From: Favolaschia claudopus
Lineage: Eukaryota > Basidiomycota > Agaricomycetes > Agaricales > Mycenaceae
Direction of reading: 5' to 3'
NCBI GenBank assembly: GCA_037176885.1
Contig: JAWWNJ010000001.1
Coordinates: 3,720,001 to 3,784,000 of the forward strand
Length of the DNA: 64,000 nt
Shown: positions 12,001 through 22,180 of the stretch, piece by piece
Layout: each line of letters starts with the position of its first letter
Numbering within the stretch: position 1 is the first letter of the stretch
The notes under the pieces: generated by a model
What the model was told of the DNA's origin: nothing
Databases searched by the model: none
The model's input: only the letters and a program-made list of their open reading frames with translations
Position numbers and translations under genes: made by a program

Positions 12001-14382
12001 GTGAACCCCTTGGGATCGTTTACGTTCTCCGCAATAAGACGCCGGGTTACGTCTCGCTGGTGGACAAGCTCCGTGATGAGATGCTCGCATTTGCGTCGAG
12101 TGACGGGGCTGAGCTCCTGCAGCACGATATCTGCGAGGAGGTCAAGCGCTTGGATGATTGTCTGAAGTGGGTCCTCTGGCGTCTTCTTCGCGTCAAGAGT
12201 TAACTCGACGGAAGCGGTCCAAGCGACCTGTATGGCAAGCGTAACGAGCTGAGCGGGGTACTTTTCCATCCACGACATAAATTGGTCCATAGGAAGAGTG
12301 GAGCCTGTGCCGTAGAAAACTTGCAACTCAGTTACCGCATCGGAAAGCAGATCAGCGAGTGAAAGGCGCATCATCGACTCGATCTTCGCGAGCCAGTCGT
12401 TGATCTTGGGGAACTCCTTCAGGAGAATGGGGGTGGTGAACCGTACTTCCTCTCCCTCCCTGGACGACATGCCCTGTATCTCCGTCAACTCCTCGTCCAG
12501 CATAATCGTGTTGATCCCAGCAAACATCTTTTTCAAATGCTTCATAATCCGCAGGATATCCTTGCTGTTACCGATAATCTCGAGCAAGTCCTCGTCACCA
12601 ACGAAGTAGAACCGAGGGAACGATGAACGTTCTCGCTCAAGGTATTCTCCTAACGCTTTCTGAATCTTGTTGAGGAGATCAGCGAGTCGCTCCAAACTTT
12701 TCTGCACGCCTTGAATGTTCATAACGTCGATGACGAACGGCGACTTGTAGACTTTCTTCATGACACTGAGGAACTCGGCGTTAATGTTCTGGAAACGGCC
12801 GCTCTCAACAGGAAGTAGATGTTTGATATCCGCGCTCCCGGAGAAAATGCCTTCTAGGTACACCCACTGGCGTTGAACATCGATCCAGACATCTAACTCG
12901 AGTGAGCTCCTGCGAGGGCAGCTCCGAAGACAGTGACTTACCAAAGAGAACATGAATCCTATTGAGCTTCTCTTCCCACGAAGCCGCCTCTTCCTCGAAC
13001 ACTGAAAGAGAATTAAGATATGACTTGAACAGGATGAGGAACCCTCACCTTTGTAATATGGCGAAAGCTTCATGGCAGTGAGCGAGTTCAAGTTTTCGCT
13101 GCACTTAGTGAAGAGGTCGTCCCACCCTCTGCAGCGAGAATTAGTGTTCTGGTTGGCTTAGTTTTCTGTTTGGAACAGACCTGATGAGGCGACACTTGGT
13201 TTGATAGTTCACCAACTCCAGCGTATAGTTGGTCCAAGTTTCCTTGACCTGCTTGATGTACTCTTCCAGAGCCATCTGAATACGCAGTGAGCATACAAAA
13301 ACTGGAACCGAGATGCACTCACTTCTCCCTGTGCTTGGATGATGACTTCCTTTATAACACTCTCGTTCTTTTTGAGGTCCATGTCGTAGACGTGGCCAAG
13401 CGTCATCCTGGATGAGATGCATTTGAGAATGAATTAAAGCAAAGCAAGGCGAAAACATACAGCGGCATAGGAATCGCGGACGGCATGCGCAACGCCTTGA
13501 AGAGTTGCTTCCAATGTCTATCCTTCATACTCTCCGACTGCAGCTCCGAAATGACAGCATTAGACTTGAGCAGCCCCTTCAAGATATCCTGAACGTATTC
13601 AAACGCCGCGTACTGCCGCATCCTCGTCGGCATCTTGCTCGTCGACTGCAACAACCCGTCAATCTGCTGGCGAAGTTTCCTGGGCTGAACTTGCGCCCAC
13701 GACATCTCCCGTAGCTCTGAAATCTGGCTCCAAACTCCGGAAAGTGCAGTCCACACGCCCTTCAGGTCGCGCAATTCCTCGAACACGGGTTCGAGACGCG
13801 TATGGCGGGTGAGTTCTAGGTCGAGAGCCTCCTTCGCACGACAGACGAGGTCGTATTCCTCCTGGACGCGATTGAGCTTGCCCTCAAAGACGTTGATAAT
13901 GTTCATAGCCGTGTCCGCAGCCATGTTGCCTTGGACAGGACGGGTCTGCTCCCACTCCTGTAGGATGTCGTTTATCTTGTTCTCGATGATTTTGTCCTCC
14001 GCGACAATCTTGAGTTGGAGACCAGCTGTTTTCGCGTCAGCCAAGACAAACTAGAGTCCGCAACGAACGCACCAAGCTGCTCCTGAATTGAATCGTTCTT
14101 GCGCTTGAGAATTTCGTTGTATGCGCTCCATTCCCCGCGTAGTTGGTCACTATACAGCCAGTCGTCGGGAAACTGGTATCTGAATCTATGCAGGGTCTTC
14201 TCGCCGTTTTCGCAGAGCTCTATCATAGGGCCCCATGCCTTTGTCTTCTTCTTGAGGTCTTGGACGAAAGTGATGAAAGTGACGGCTGCGGCCGTCGATG
14301 AATTGGCAGGCGCAAAGGCCTATAGTACGTCGGTTAGCACTCGAAGACGTATAGAGCGGCGAAGAAGGTGGTATACCTCCAT
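3035..14382 (-). CDS. dhc2: Cytoplasmic dynein heavy chain, motor half (dhc2 type)
   Basis: Minus-end-directed microtubule motor. Translation starts at ATG 14380-14382, a 6-nt first exon followed by a 57-nt intron. The protein opens within the distal tail/linker ([18 protein letters not shown], then FQFPDDW-like [17 protein letters not shown]). Six AAA modules follow. Walker A motifs: AAA1 [14 protein letters not shown] (split by an intron near 11.73-11.78 kb), AAA2 [10 protein letters not shown] (about 10.67 kb), AAA3 [10 protein letters not shown] (about 9.49 kb), AAA4 GVSGSGK (about 8.46 kb, also intron-split). The stalk coiled coil and microtubule-binding domain lie at about 6.8-7.65 kb. 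The C-terminal domain ends [19 protein letters not shown] and stops at 3035. About 3,300 residues and more than ten introns, against about 4,300-4,700 residues for a whole fungal heavy chain. The dimerisation tail is absent, matching Schizophyllum commune, where Dhc1 (tail) and Dhc2 (motor) come from separate genes. Confidence 0.95.
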
Positions 14383-14547
14383 GGTGGTTGGTGTTGACGC
14401 GTCGAGGAGAAACCCAAAATTGTTTGGCGGGGTTGCACTATGCCGTAACAGGCTTCCTCCGCGCCTTCACCAACACACGCACCCAGTCACTCTGCAAGGA
14501 CAACACAAGACTTTCTATTCGTTCTCCAGTCGTATTCCTCTGCAAAA
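14383..14547. promoter_or_regulatory. Bidirectional promoter, dhc2 / SmE
   Basis: Only 165 bp separate the dynein start on minus from the SmE start on plus, so both genes must share this spacer as promoter and 5' UTR. No TATA box was seen. Its shortness also leaves no room for upstream dynein tail exons. Confidence 0.6.
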
Positions 14548-15102
14548 ATGTCAGGCCGCCAGCAACGTGTTATGGTCCAACCGATCGTGAGGCAGCTTTG
14601 CGGATATCTTACTTCTCTAACCAGCAGCCTCGTAGAATGTGATCTTCAAAAATCTACAACAGGTCCTACTTTATACGCGCGTTTCGTTGAATCCAACCTA
14701 ATTATTTGCTTGTAGAGAACGAAAATAGTCATCTGGTTATACGACAATATCGAGATGCGGATTGAAGGACGAATTATTGTGCGTCTTCTCAGTTTCATCC
14801 GTTCACGAGGTTGAACTCTGCGCCCGCCTTCCTAGTCGAGCACGTAGGAGCTGCGCGTCTTCCCCTTTTTCTATGCCTCGTATCAGCTGGTCGAATGTGC
14901 TCATTGATACATTTATGCAGGGATTTGACGAATTTATGAACGTCGTGATAGATGAAGCCGCTGAAGTCTACGTCAAAGATGCAAAGCCGCGCAGAGAATT
15001 AGGCATGCAATTCACTGACACTAGATCATCGCGCTCATGTTTGACCTAGGCCGTATCTTACTCAAAGGCGACAACATTACACTGATACAACAGGTAGTAT
15101 GA
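14548..15102 (+). CDS. SME1: Small nuclear ribonucleoprotein SmE
   Basis: Core Sm protein of spliceosomal U snRNPs; forms the seven-membered ring on the Sm site with the other Sm proteins. Five exons rebuild a full-length product of about 90 residues: 14548-14586 ([13 protein letters not shown]), 14636-14662 (NVIFKNLQQ), 14716-14778 ([20 protein letters not shown]), 14921-15002 ([18 protein letters not shown]...) and 15050-15102 ([17 protein letters not shown]). The Sm1 motif and the Sm2 motif (LKGDNITLI) both match the family closely. The fourth intron begins with GC instead of GT (15003, GCATGC); no GT donor nearby preserves the protein. The gene is divergent from dhc2 and convergent with PEX10, 94 bp away. 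Confidence 0.95.
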
Positions 15103-15196
15103 TGCTTAGACCGGTTTGTATCGTCTGAACGTAGCACGGCGCTACGTGAACGACCATTTCTACAGATATATTCACTCGTGTATGTAGCTCCAAAAT

Positions 15197-16436
15197 TTAC
15201 AGATTGTATATCGGCAACAAACGCGTCAAATTGAGTGACTGTCGACACAGTGGACACTCGGCCTGCGGGTTGTCTGAGCTCGTCGAAAGGTTCAACAGAT
15301 AGACAACGCACCTTTTCTCTGCCCCAACCAACGATGCAACTCCAGCAAAAAAGATGCCCACATTCTGTAGCGCAGCTATCCGTCCTCTCCTCCAAGCACA
15401 ACGTGCAATTTCTACCAGCCCTCAGCGCATCAGGAATGAAAGGAATGTCCAACATAGTCCGTTCATCTTCCTCCGCAGGCTTCGCCGGCTCGCCCTCGGG
15501 ATCGACAGGACCCAAAAACATCGACACAGGTCGCTCGTCCAGGAAAGTTTCATGAGTATTAGCACCGCTCTCGCGTTGCTTGCCCTTGACATTCAAGTCT
15601 TCAGCCCTACTTCTTCTCAAGAATACCACCAGTCGATGTATGAGCCTGACACCGATCAGGATGCCGAGTAAGGAGTACGATGGAGGTCGGATGTGAGGAT
15701 TTCGTGGGATAGACGAGACCTTGAGGGAGGGCATCAATGGTTATTCTCCGCATAGGAAGAAATCCTCACCTTCCGAATACCCAACACCCGCTTCACCAAA
15801 TCGTAATACGTGCCAGAGACATAGAATATAGCGAGGTTGACTTCGGCGAGGACTTCTAATACACCAGGCAGCGCTTTCAGCGTTTTCCGTAACGCGGTGG
15901 GCCGCCGGTAGTCGGGATAGATATCATCCAACCGTGCCAGTAGATAGCCTGGGACAGTGGGGAGGAGAACCAAAGCAGCGCGTAACAATCGCGGAGGAGG
16001 AACAACGCGCTGAAACGCCGCATATTGCCAAATATCGGTATATTCTTCGCCCAAAGTTTGTGTAGCTGTATCAAGGCGACCTTAGCATCGGGGATGCTAA
16101 AACGGCCAGAAAATCACCCACCTCGAGCGGTGGTCAGCCCATAATACCCAAGTTTCACCAACAATTCAACTTCTTTATCCCAACGACTCAACCAACGAGT
16201 ACCTGAAACCCAAGACTAAGATTACGGGGCAGAGATCTTCGAGAAACTCTTATTCACCCATCCAAGACCTGAGCACCGTCTCTACCTGGTCCTTCAACGA
16301 AGAAACATGATACAGGTCCCGCTGATTCGCTCGAACTGAATTTTCGAGCCAATCAAGATTTTCGCAACGGCAGACTGAGCAACAGCGGCGCACTAATCTG
16401 AGCCTGTTGAGCGGGAGGAAACGATGGTACAGACAT
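15197..16436 (-). CDS. PEX10: Peroxisome biogenesis factor 10 (RING E3 ligase)
   Basis: Integral peroxisomal membrane ubiquitin ligase that, with PEX2 and PEX12, forms the retrotranslocation channel and ubiquitinates the PEX5 receptor. The start ATG is at 16434-16436 ([15 protein letters not shown], joined by splicing to [16 protein letters not shown]). Exons continue with [35 protein letters not shown] and a hydrophobic mid-region. The C-terminal RING is C-x2-C (CTLC), C..H (CGHLFC), C-x2-C (CWSC) and, after the last intron, [10 protein letters not shown], ending LLPIYNL at stop 15197-15199. All the zinc ligands I looked for are present and the length is normal (about 330 residues). Six short introns are inferred. 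It shares a 133 bp spacer with MGR2. Confidence 0.95.
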
Positions 16437-16569
16437 AGAAAGCGTAGAGGTTCAACAGGAAAAGAGTAGATTCGAGTGATGCCGAAAGCCGAAATCGACG
16501 CGCCCGAAATTCACGCGACCAATTTTCGTCAGGCTCTTCCTTCGATCTCGTCCCTTTGCACTCAACACA
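16437..16569. promoter_or_regulatory. Bidirectional promoter, PEX10 / MGR2
   Basis: 133 bp between two divergent start codons; it must contain both 5' UTRs and promoter elements. No TATA box seen. Both genes act in protein import, one into peroxisomes and one into mitochondria. Confidence 0.55.
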
Positions 16570-17147
16570 ATGTCGGAGCCCTCGGTCTGGACAAAACGTA
16601 GGCCGAGTACATTCTCCAACACACCCGAACGTCACTAACACACCGAACACAGTCAAGTAGGCTGGCTAATCCAACGCCGTGAAACTAAACTCAGTCGAAT
16701 CAACTAATTCTCAAACTCCTCACAGAATGGGCGCAATGATGGGTGGCGGAGTCGGACTCACAATCGGCTTTCTCTTCGGGTCATGGAACATCCTACAGTG
16801 CGTCGAGAAATCCCTCACACTCAACAGCCAAACTAAACTAAACTCATACCCGCAAGACATGGCGCCGGTCCCCGAGGTGTTCTCTCCACCCTCTCGAAAA
16901 CCATGCTGAGTAGCGCAGCTACGTTCTCATTCTTCCTGGCTATCGGTTCGGTAGGCTTTCCGAACTGCTCTGGCATCGAACACCTGCATATACTCGTCCA
17001 CAGGTAATCCGAAACGATTCACTCGAGGCGGCCCAATCAAGGATGATGGTCCCCGTGCCTGCGATACGATCCAGGGCAGAGGGATTCCAACTGATGAGAG
17101 CACGGTGGGAGGAGGAGCGTCGTCGTGGGTCTGCTCCTCGACTATAG
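16570..17147 (+). CDS. MGR2: Mgr2/Romo1-family mitochondrial inner-membrane protein
   Basis: Subunit of the TIM23 presequence translocase that controls lateral release of proteins into the inner membrane. Exons: 16570-16597 (MSEPSVWTK), a 4-nt exon 16653-16656, 16726-16797, 16857-16950 and 17004-17147. The micro-exon TCAA is what yields the family's K-x-K-M-G entry (WTKLKMGAMMGG). Two membrane helices follow: GGGVGLTIGFLFGSW and, after HGAGPRGVLSTLSKTM, SSAATFSFFLAIGSV, with the glycine-zipper spacing of this family. The last exon adds IRNDSLEAAQSRMMV and an Arg/Glu-rich tail of about 45 residues, longer than in yeast. Joining exon 1 straight to exon 3 breaks the frame. Identity is secure; the micro-exon is strongly implied but inferred. 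Confidence 0.88.
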
Positions 17148-17600
17148 GCTCCAGGCTACACCATAATCTCCACCTTAAACATTTGCTTTAACCCCGACTC
17201 TGTGTACTTTGCGACTACTTTGCGGCGTCCTAGCGCCATGGAATCTAATTCATATTACAAATCTTCTAAACCTCCCGCCCGGAGCCCAGCCAGTCCGAGG
17301 TCGCGATACATTGAACGTTTTTACAGAAACAAATTCTATTCCATGCAAAAAAATCTCTCGAGCACAGTACGATGCAGACTTGCTGTCGCCCCAGGTGAGG
17401 AAATATCCAACAAATCAAAGTGAAAACTTACCGAAGCACAGACAAATCAATACGAAACCACGCAAGTCTGGTATGATGGTAGACGGAATAGAATGTTCTG
17501 CACAACAATCAAGACCTCAACGAAGCGCATCAATGAAGATTTACCAGAGAATCGAAGACAGGATATATGAGACGAAGGTTTGGACGCATATTCCGCTAGA
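17148..17600. other. Convergent spacer without recognisable gene
   Basis: Lies between the 3' ends of MGR2 (plus) and the membrane-protein gene (minus). ORFs here are short and show no conserved motif; probably the 3' UTR of one or both genes. Confidence 0.5.
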
Positions 17601-18692
17601 TCACGAAGGCGGCAGCACCAATGAGACCCCGGCGCCAGGAGATGGTCTGGGAGCCCAGAAATCAGGCGGCCCTTGTTGCAGTGAATTCATTCTTCTCCTA
17701 AATGCGGCAGGGACGACTGGAACAAGGCCGGTTGGGCGAATTTGAGGGATGGGCGTGGGCGCGGTCGCCTTGATAGCTGCCGCTGCCGCTGCGGGAACAG
17801 CGTTCGAAGGAACGAATGGTATCGCGGATGCGTTGAGCCTGATCTTGGGAGTGAAAAAATTCGAGGACGGCAAGAACGGTTTGGTCTTGATGGGGCTTGC
17901 GTCGTCGTTTATCAGAGTACGGTCCTCTTCTCCGTCCGTTTTTTCCTCGTTCTCCATTGCTGTGTCATTACTGTCATGCGCTGGATTTCCCGTGATCCTC
18001 ACACAGTGCTTGTAGGTTACTGAGGCCAGATTCAAAGCTATATCCCAGGTTGCTCCTTGCCCGGCGCCATCAAGTATCCAGCCAATTGGCACCAGGAGGC
18101 ACGAAAGAATAGTCCCACAGATCGAAGCCAACCAAGTGCAGCAGTAGATAAAATGGAGAAGGGGTAGAACCATCAGATCCTTCGTCGACAACTCGCCAAC
18201 ATACCCGCCAGGGATAAATGGATCTTGTTCGACTGGAACACCAGTTCCCGGTGTTTCCTGCGAGTGCCTCGCCATGTTGATTACCGCAGGCGGGAAGGGA
18301 TATGCCAGAGCCATGCGTTGGGAAAGCTGTAGGCGAGCCGCCAAAAAGAGCAAGAGAAGCACTGAGGGGTCTGTCGGAAGCTGGCGAGGTTCTTTCTGCG
18401 CAGGAGAGAGTTGATTGTCGCCGGCGGGAACGACGGCAGCGTCCTGGGGTTCACGTTCGAGTTCTGTCTTGATAGTATCGAAGAGGTAGCGGAGGGTATA
18501 CAGGGTAAACGCGATACTAAGGACGAGAAATACGAAGGCGAGGAATAGAGACGCTAGAGCGGAGACGAACGCGGAGACGAATGTGGTGAAGCACGCCCAC
18601 ATGCTGGGAAGCTTCTTGACAACGTCTGCCGCGCCGATGCATGCCAATATCCCAAGACCGAAAACCCAGGTATTCCAAGAGATGACGGTCAT
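17601..18692 (-). CDS. Multi-span membrane protein, function unknown
   Basis: Single uninterrupted ORF of about 363 residues if started at ATG 18690-18692 (MTVISWNTWVFGLGILAC); an in-frame ATG 36 codons upstream adds a less membrane-like leader and is judged less likely. Hydrophobic segments: WVFGLGILACIGAADVV; a long one spanning FTTFVSAFVSALASLFLAFV and the following residues; LLLLFLAARL; and LLHFIYCCTWLASICGTILS followed by LLVPIGWIL, giving about four or five spans. The C-terminal third is polar (acidic DGEEDRTLINDD) and then Ala/Pro-rich, likely a disordered tail. Lack of introns is unusual here. No family was recognised. Adjacent to the decayed repeat island on its right. Confidence 0.6.
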   Translation of the reverse strand: MTVISWNTWVFGLGILACIGAADVVKKLPSMWACFTTFVSAFVSALASLFLAFVFLVLSIAFTLYTLRYLFDTIKTELEREPQDAAVVPAGDNQLSPAQKEPRQLPTDPSVLLLLFLAARLQLSQRMALAYPFPPAVINMARHSQETPGTGVPVEQDPFIPGGYVGELSTKDLMVLPLLHFIYCCTWLASICGTILSCLLVPIGWILDGAGQGATWDIALNLASVTYKHCVRITGNPAHDSNDTAMENEEKTDGEEDRTLINDDASPIKTKPFLPSSNFFTPKIRLNASAIPFVPSNAVPAAAAAAIKATAPTPIPQIRPTGLVPVVPAAFRRRMNSLQQGPPDFWAPRPSPGAGVSLVLPPS

Positions 18693-18929
18693 TGTAAGGC
18701 AGATTCGTCGTGAGATTCGCAGATGCAGCTGAGATGCTGGCAGGAAAAAACAAGGAAGACCAGTAACGTGTGTCACATTTAGTTCGAACTCGCATCGCAT
18801 TAGTAAGCATCAGTATATCTCGCTTGGACCAAACCCCAGAAATTGGAACGGCCACCACTGTAATTACCCGACTTCATCACATCGTGGGCGGCCTAATTAT
18901 CGTGTTTGCTTTGCGACCTAGTCATCTCT

Positions 18930-20780
18930 AACACTTAAAATTCCACTGAGCACTCGCAAAATGCTCCGCGACTGCAGTGCACCTCAACTTGAAGTCCAAA
19001 TTTATAGTACATACTGTCGTCTGCATTCGTGTAGATCCAGTCCCTTGATAGTCAGTGAACCGGACTCTCAAAATCACTATTCTGAACCCAAGGTCGACCA
19101 CTTGTGAAGTCAAGACAGAGTTCACTCGGCGTCCTCGAAAGCCTCGAGCGAAGATGTATTGGTTTGAATCAGGAGACGCTTCGCCACCTCCAAAAAAATC
19201 GAGGTGCAAGTTCTTTCAGATATCTAGGCGGACGCGGAGTACGCTCTGGCGAACAAAGTCATGAGATCGCTCGAAACGACTCTCGAGACACAACCATCGA
19301 AAGTGGCCGCTGTTAGGATTTGCAACTCGACTCTGAGCGCTAAGATCTCTGGCATGAGGGACTGCCATCGTGATTCCGGGTAAGCATTGGAACTGACGCC
19401 GTAAACATCGGCGGACGAGATATTGATTGGTGCGATGCGATCGTCTCAGACGACAATGGTTTCGATGAGGGCTCGACCATCGAGATTCAGCTGCGCGAGA
19501 TGGGGAAGTGTTGCTTAAAGTACATAAACTCAAATAGAAGGATTACACACCTTAGCCAGCGAGGGCTTGACGCGTCGAGACGATCCGAATGAGGGTTTGG
19601 ACCTCAAACTTCAAGCGTCGGGGATGAGACCAAGTCTGAAAGGCTTAAACGGCGCCGTGTACACTTTAACTAGACGGAATTTTGCACGATCGCGACCATC
19701 GAGACAATCAACGAACCGCAAGTTCGAGTAATATTCCAACGTCGAAACTAAGGTTCATCGCACTGGAAAGTGCCGCTAACAGTCCAAACACTTGGAATGA
19801 TACCTTAGCCAAACGAAGGTTTGCCGCGTGGAGACGAGTTTCTGAGCGCACTGCCGTTGATTCAGGCTTCAACCTAAAATTAAAATCCAGGGAACAGACG
19901 AACCTAATTGAAAGGCCAACATTCTTAACCGCCCGTCGGGTCCACCTTAAATGGGAAATTGCGCAGGCGCGATCATCGAGACAATTAACGAACTCTAGGC
20001 GCGATTAAACGTACGACGCTTAAACTAAGGTCCATGGGACCAGACAGAGCTGTTGCGCGGTCAACATTCTTGACTGCCCGTCGTGTACAGCTTAAATGGG
20101 AGAAATTGCGTAGGCGCGATCATCGAGACTGGGGCCCCATTGGAGTTGCGGCACCGAAACCAAGGTCCATGGGACTGGAAAGCGCTGTTACGAGTTCAAA
20201 TCCTTGAACAGAAGTATTGTACAAGCGAAGGCTTGACGCATGCAGACGGCTTCCCAAAATTTCCCCAAATCCACGAACCCTCGGTTAAGGCTTCAACCTC
20301 GAGATGGAGGTCCAGGGGATAGACGAATATGATTGCGAGCTCAACATTCTTAGCGAACACTTTATACACCCGAACCGGGGTACTTGCAGGAATTGGCACT
20401 GTGCGATCATCGACATTTATCGTATTGAGAATCCGACTACCGATCCAATGTCGAGATTGAGGTTCACGGAGCTGCAGAATACCATTTGAGAGTTCAGAGA
20501 TCTGTACCGGCGTCATTTACACTAACCAGACAAAGTTGGGGTTATTTGGGATGTCACTCAACTCGAGTGTGGCCCATGCTATCACGGTCAAGGCTCCGAC
20601 CTCGAAACTAAGGTCCTAGCGGTATGGAAGGGTCGTTTGAGGTGTAAAGACCAAGGTACAATGGATACCCGAGCCGACGAAAAACCGACGGCTTGTCGGG
20701 AGAAGATGTAGACTGGATAGCAGGGTCAACTCAATAGTGGATCTGAGTTAAAGTTAAGCTGATGCGGAGATGTTGATGGG
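18930..20780. repeat. Decayed tandem repeat array
   Basis: Diverged copies of a composite unit recur in direct orientation. Marker blocks: GCGATCATCGAGAC-like at about 19691, 19968, 20114 and 20401; AACTAAGGTCCAT-like at about 19747, 20023, 20158 and 20605; GGCTTGACGC-like at about 19564, 19818 and 20231; AGGCTTCAACCT at 19864 and 20288; CTTAAATGGG at about 19947 and 20090. Full units are about 280-290 bp; one copy (19968-20114) is about half length, as if an inner part were deleted. Copies differ by many scattered substitutions and no long ORF survives. Origin unknown; fits a decayed minisatellite or remains of nested non-autonomous elements. Confidence 0.6.
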
Positions 20781-21100
20781 ATAAAAAAAATACAAGTCCG
20801 CGCCATGTAGACCTGAGCAGAGTAGCTGCAATTGCCTTTGGTTTGGAAGTTCGAGCTCAATTCCACAGAAGTAGGGAAGATGCCCTAGAGCTGTGGGCGG
20901 CTTTACAGATCCTCAAACTCCTGGTCAACCCATTTTACTTAGACAGCCATTCTGAATTCGACATGGAACACAATTTTCCGTGCTCACAGTATGAAGAAGC
21001 TGCAGAATCAAAATCAGGCTTGCACGAACTCCTTAAGTTGCGGGATTGTTCGAATTCTCGACCAAAGGATTTCACGATGTTGGCGCAACGGCAGTCGTCG

Positions 21101-21141
21101 ACTTCGATGGAGGCTGAGAGGTGGTCAGCCTCCATTGAAGT
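21101..21141. repeat. Inverted repeat (hairpin), 17-bp arms
   Basis: Left arm 21101-21117 (ACTTCGATGGAGGCTGA) pairs with right arm 21125-21141 (TCAGCCTCCATTGAAGT) with one mismatch across a 7-nt loop. It lies in sequence without a supported gene. Confidence 0.75.
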
Positions 21142-22012
21142 TCGCGATGGGCAAGGGGCAGGTTACGGACCAGATGAAACAAACGATTGTATATTCCCGT
21201 CGATTACATTGCTGTCCTCCGAGTATTAGAGGGAGAGTGGATATCACGGCCAGTGGATATTGTAGCACAGTGCGAAAAGAGACTGGCAGTAAACAAGCCC
21301 AAGGTCAAGTTACATACCGCTCTTCAACCAGATCAAAACGATGGCTGACATCATTTTGGTTTGCCTTCTTCAGGCAGGCGCGACTCGCTGGATACCTCCC
21401 CGGCGTTCATGATCACATACTGTCCTATTTTCACTATCGCTCATTCAGCTCAGCCCGTGGATGAAAGGAGCGGCTCACCTCCAAGTTCTCCAATTCTTCG
21501 CTGCGATTGTGTTCCGACAACGTATATGCTCCCCTCTCAACCAAGACCCTTGGAAGCGACTAGAAACCTTCATCTCGCACCCAAGACACCGACTTTATCG
21601 CGCCCTAGCGGAGTTGAATTCTTTTCAATGATCTACAAAGCGTCAGGATTCTCAGAGCTGCTCAGACGTTCAACTCTTTTCGTCATCACATAGTTCGTGG
21701 TCCAGCTTGGATGCGCGGTTCAGAAAGTTTCCTAGTGGCGAAAACTGTATCTAGTCTTTTCGAAATGCTGATGCTTCTCGGTCTAACTGGCTTTCGCGAC
21801 TTCAAGACTCTTGAAGGTACAATTCGAGTCTAGGATTTCGTTGTGTATAACTCAGTGTCTTGCTCAACTGGAATCTTCGGCGTCGACCTGAGGTGACTCT
21901 CGCAGGCTCTCGAAAGGCATAGCCGATAGCCGTAGCATCGCGTCGACATATCTACAACTTTACCTCCAAGGATTCTTCTGTGACCAGACTGTGACCGTCA
22001 CGAACAAGCGTT

Positions 22013-22180
22013 TACGCTCGGGGAGGCCAGTTTGTCGACGAAGAGGGCTCGGGCGCGGCCAGTGACGCCGTGCAGGCCGTTGAAGCGGACGCGGAAGTCA
22101 TTGGAGTGAGAGGCGAGGAGCTTGATGAGGGGGGAGTGGAAGACCGATTCGAGGAGGACCATCCGGCAGGATATGGCGAC
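22013..22180 (-). pseudogene. Phosphoglucomutase fragment (relic)
   Basis: The minus-strand reading contains SPLIKLLASHSNDFRVRFNG and LHGVTGRARALFVDKLASP. This closely resembles the family segment around the conserved F-D-x-LHGVTGPY...FVDELG of phosphoglucomutase. About 55 codons match; neither the catalytic serine loop upstream nor the next block downstream could be found. The normal GPYG is replaced by GRAR. The segment is GC-rich and C-ending in codon use, unlike the surrounding AT-richer sequence. Best read as a gene fragment left by duplication, transposon capture or deletion. Confidence 0.55.

Noticed and set aside
16393..16656. 87-codon minus ORF overlapping the PEX10 start
   Set aside because: Lies across the PEX10/MGR2 promoter and MGR2 exon 1; the spliced PEX10 start at 16436 is far better supported.
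20193..20206. GAGTTCAAATCC, resembling the T-arm of a tRNA
   Set aside because: No acceptor stem, D-arm or anticodon arm could be built around it; it is part of the decayed repeat.
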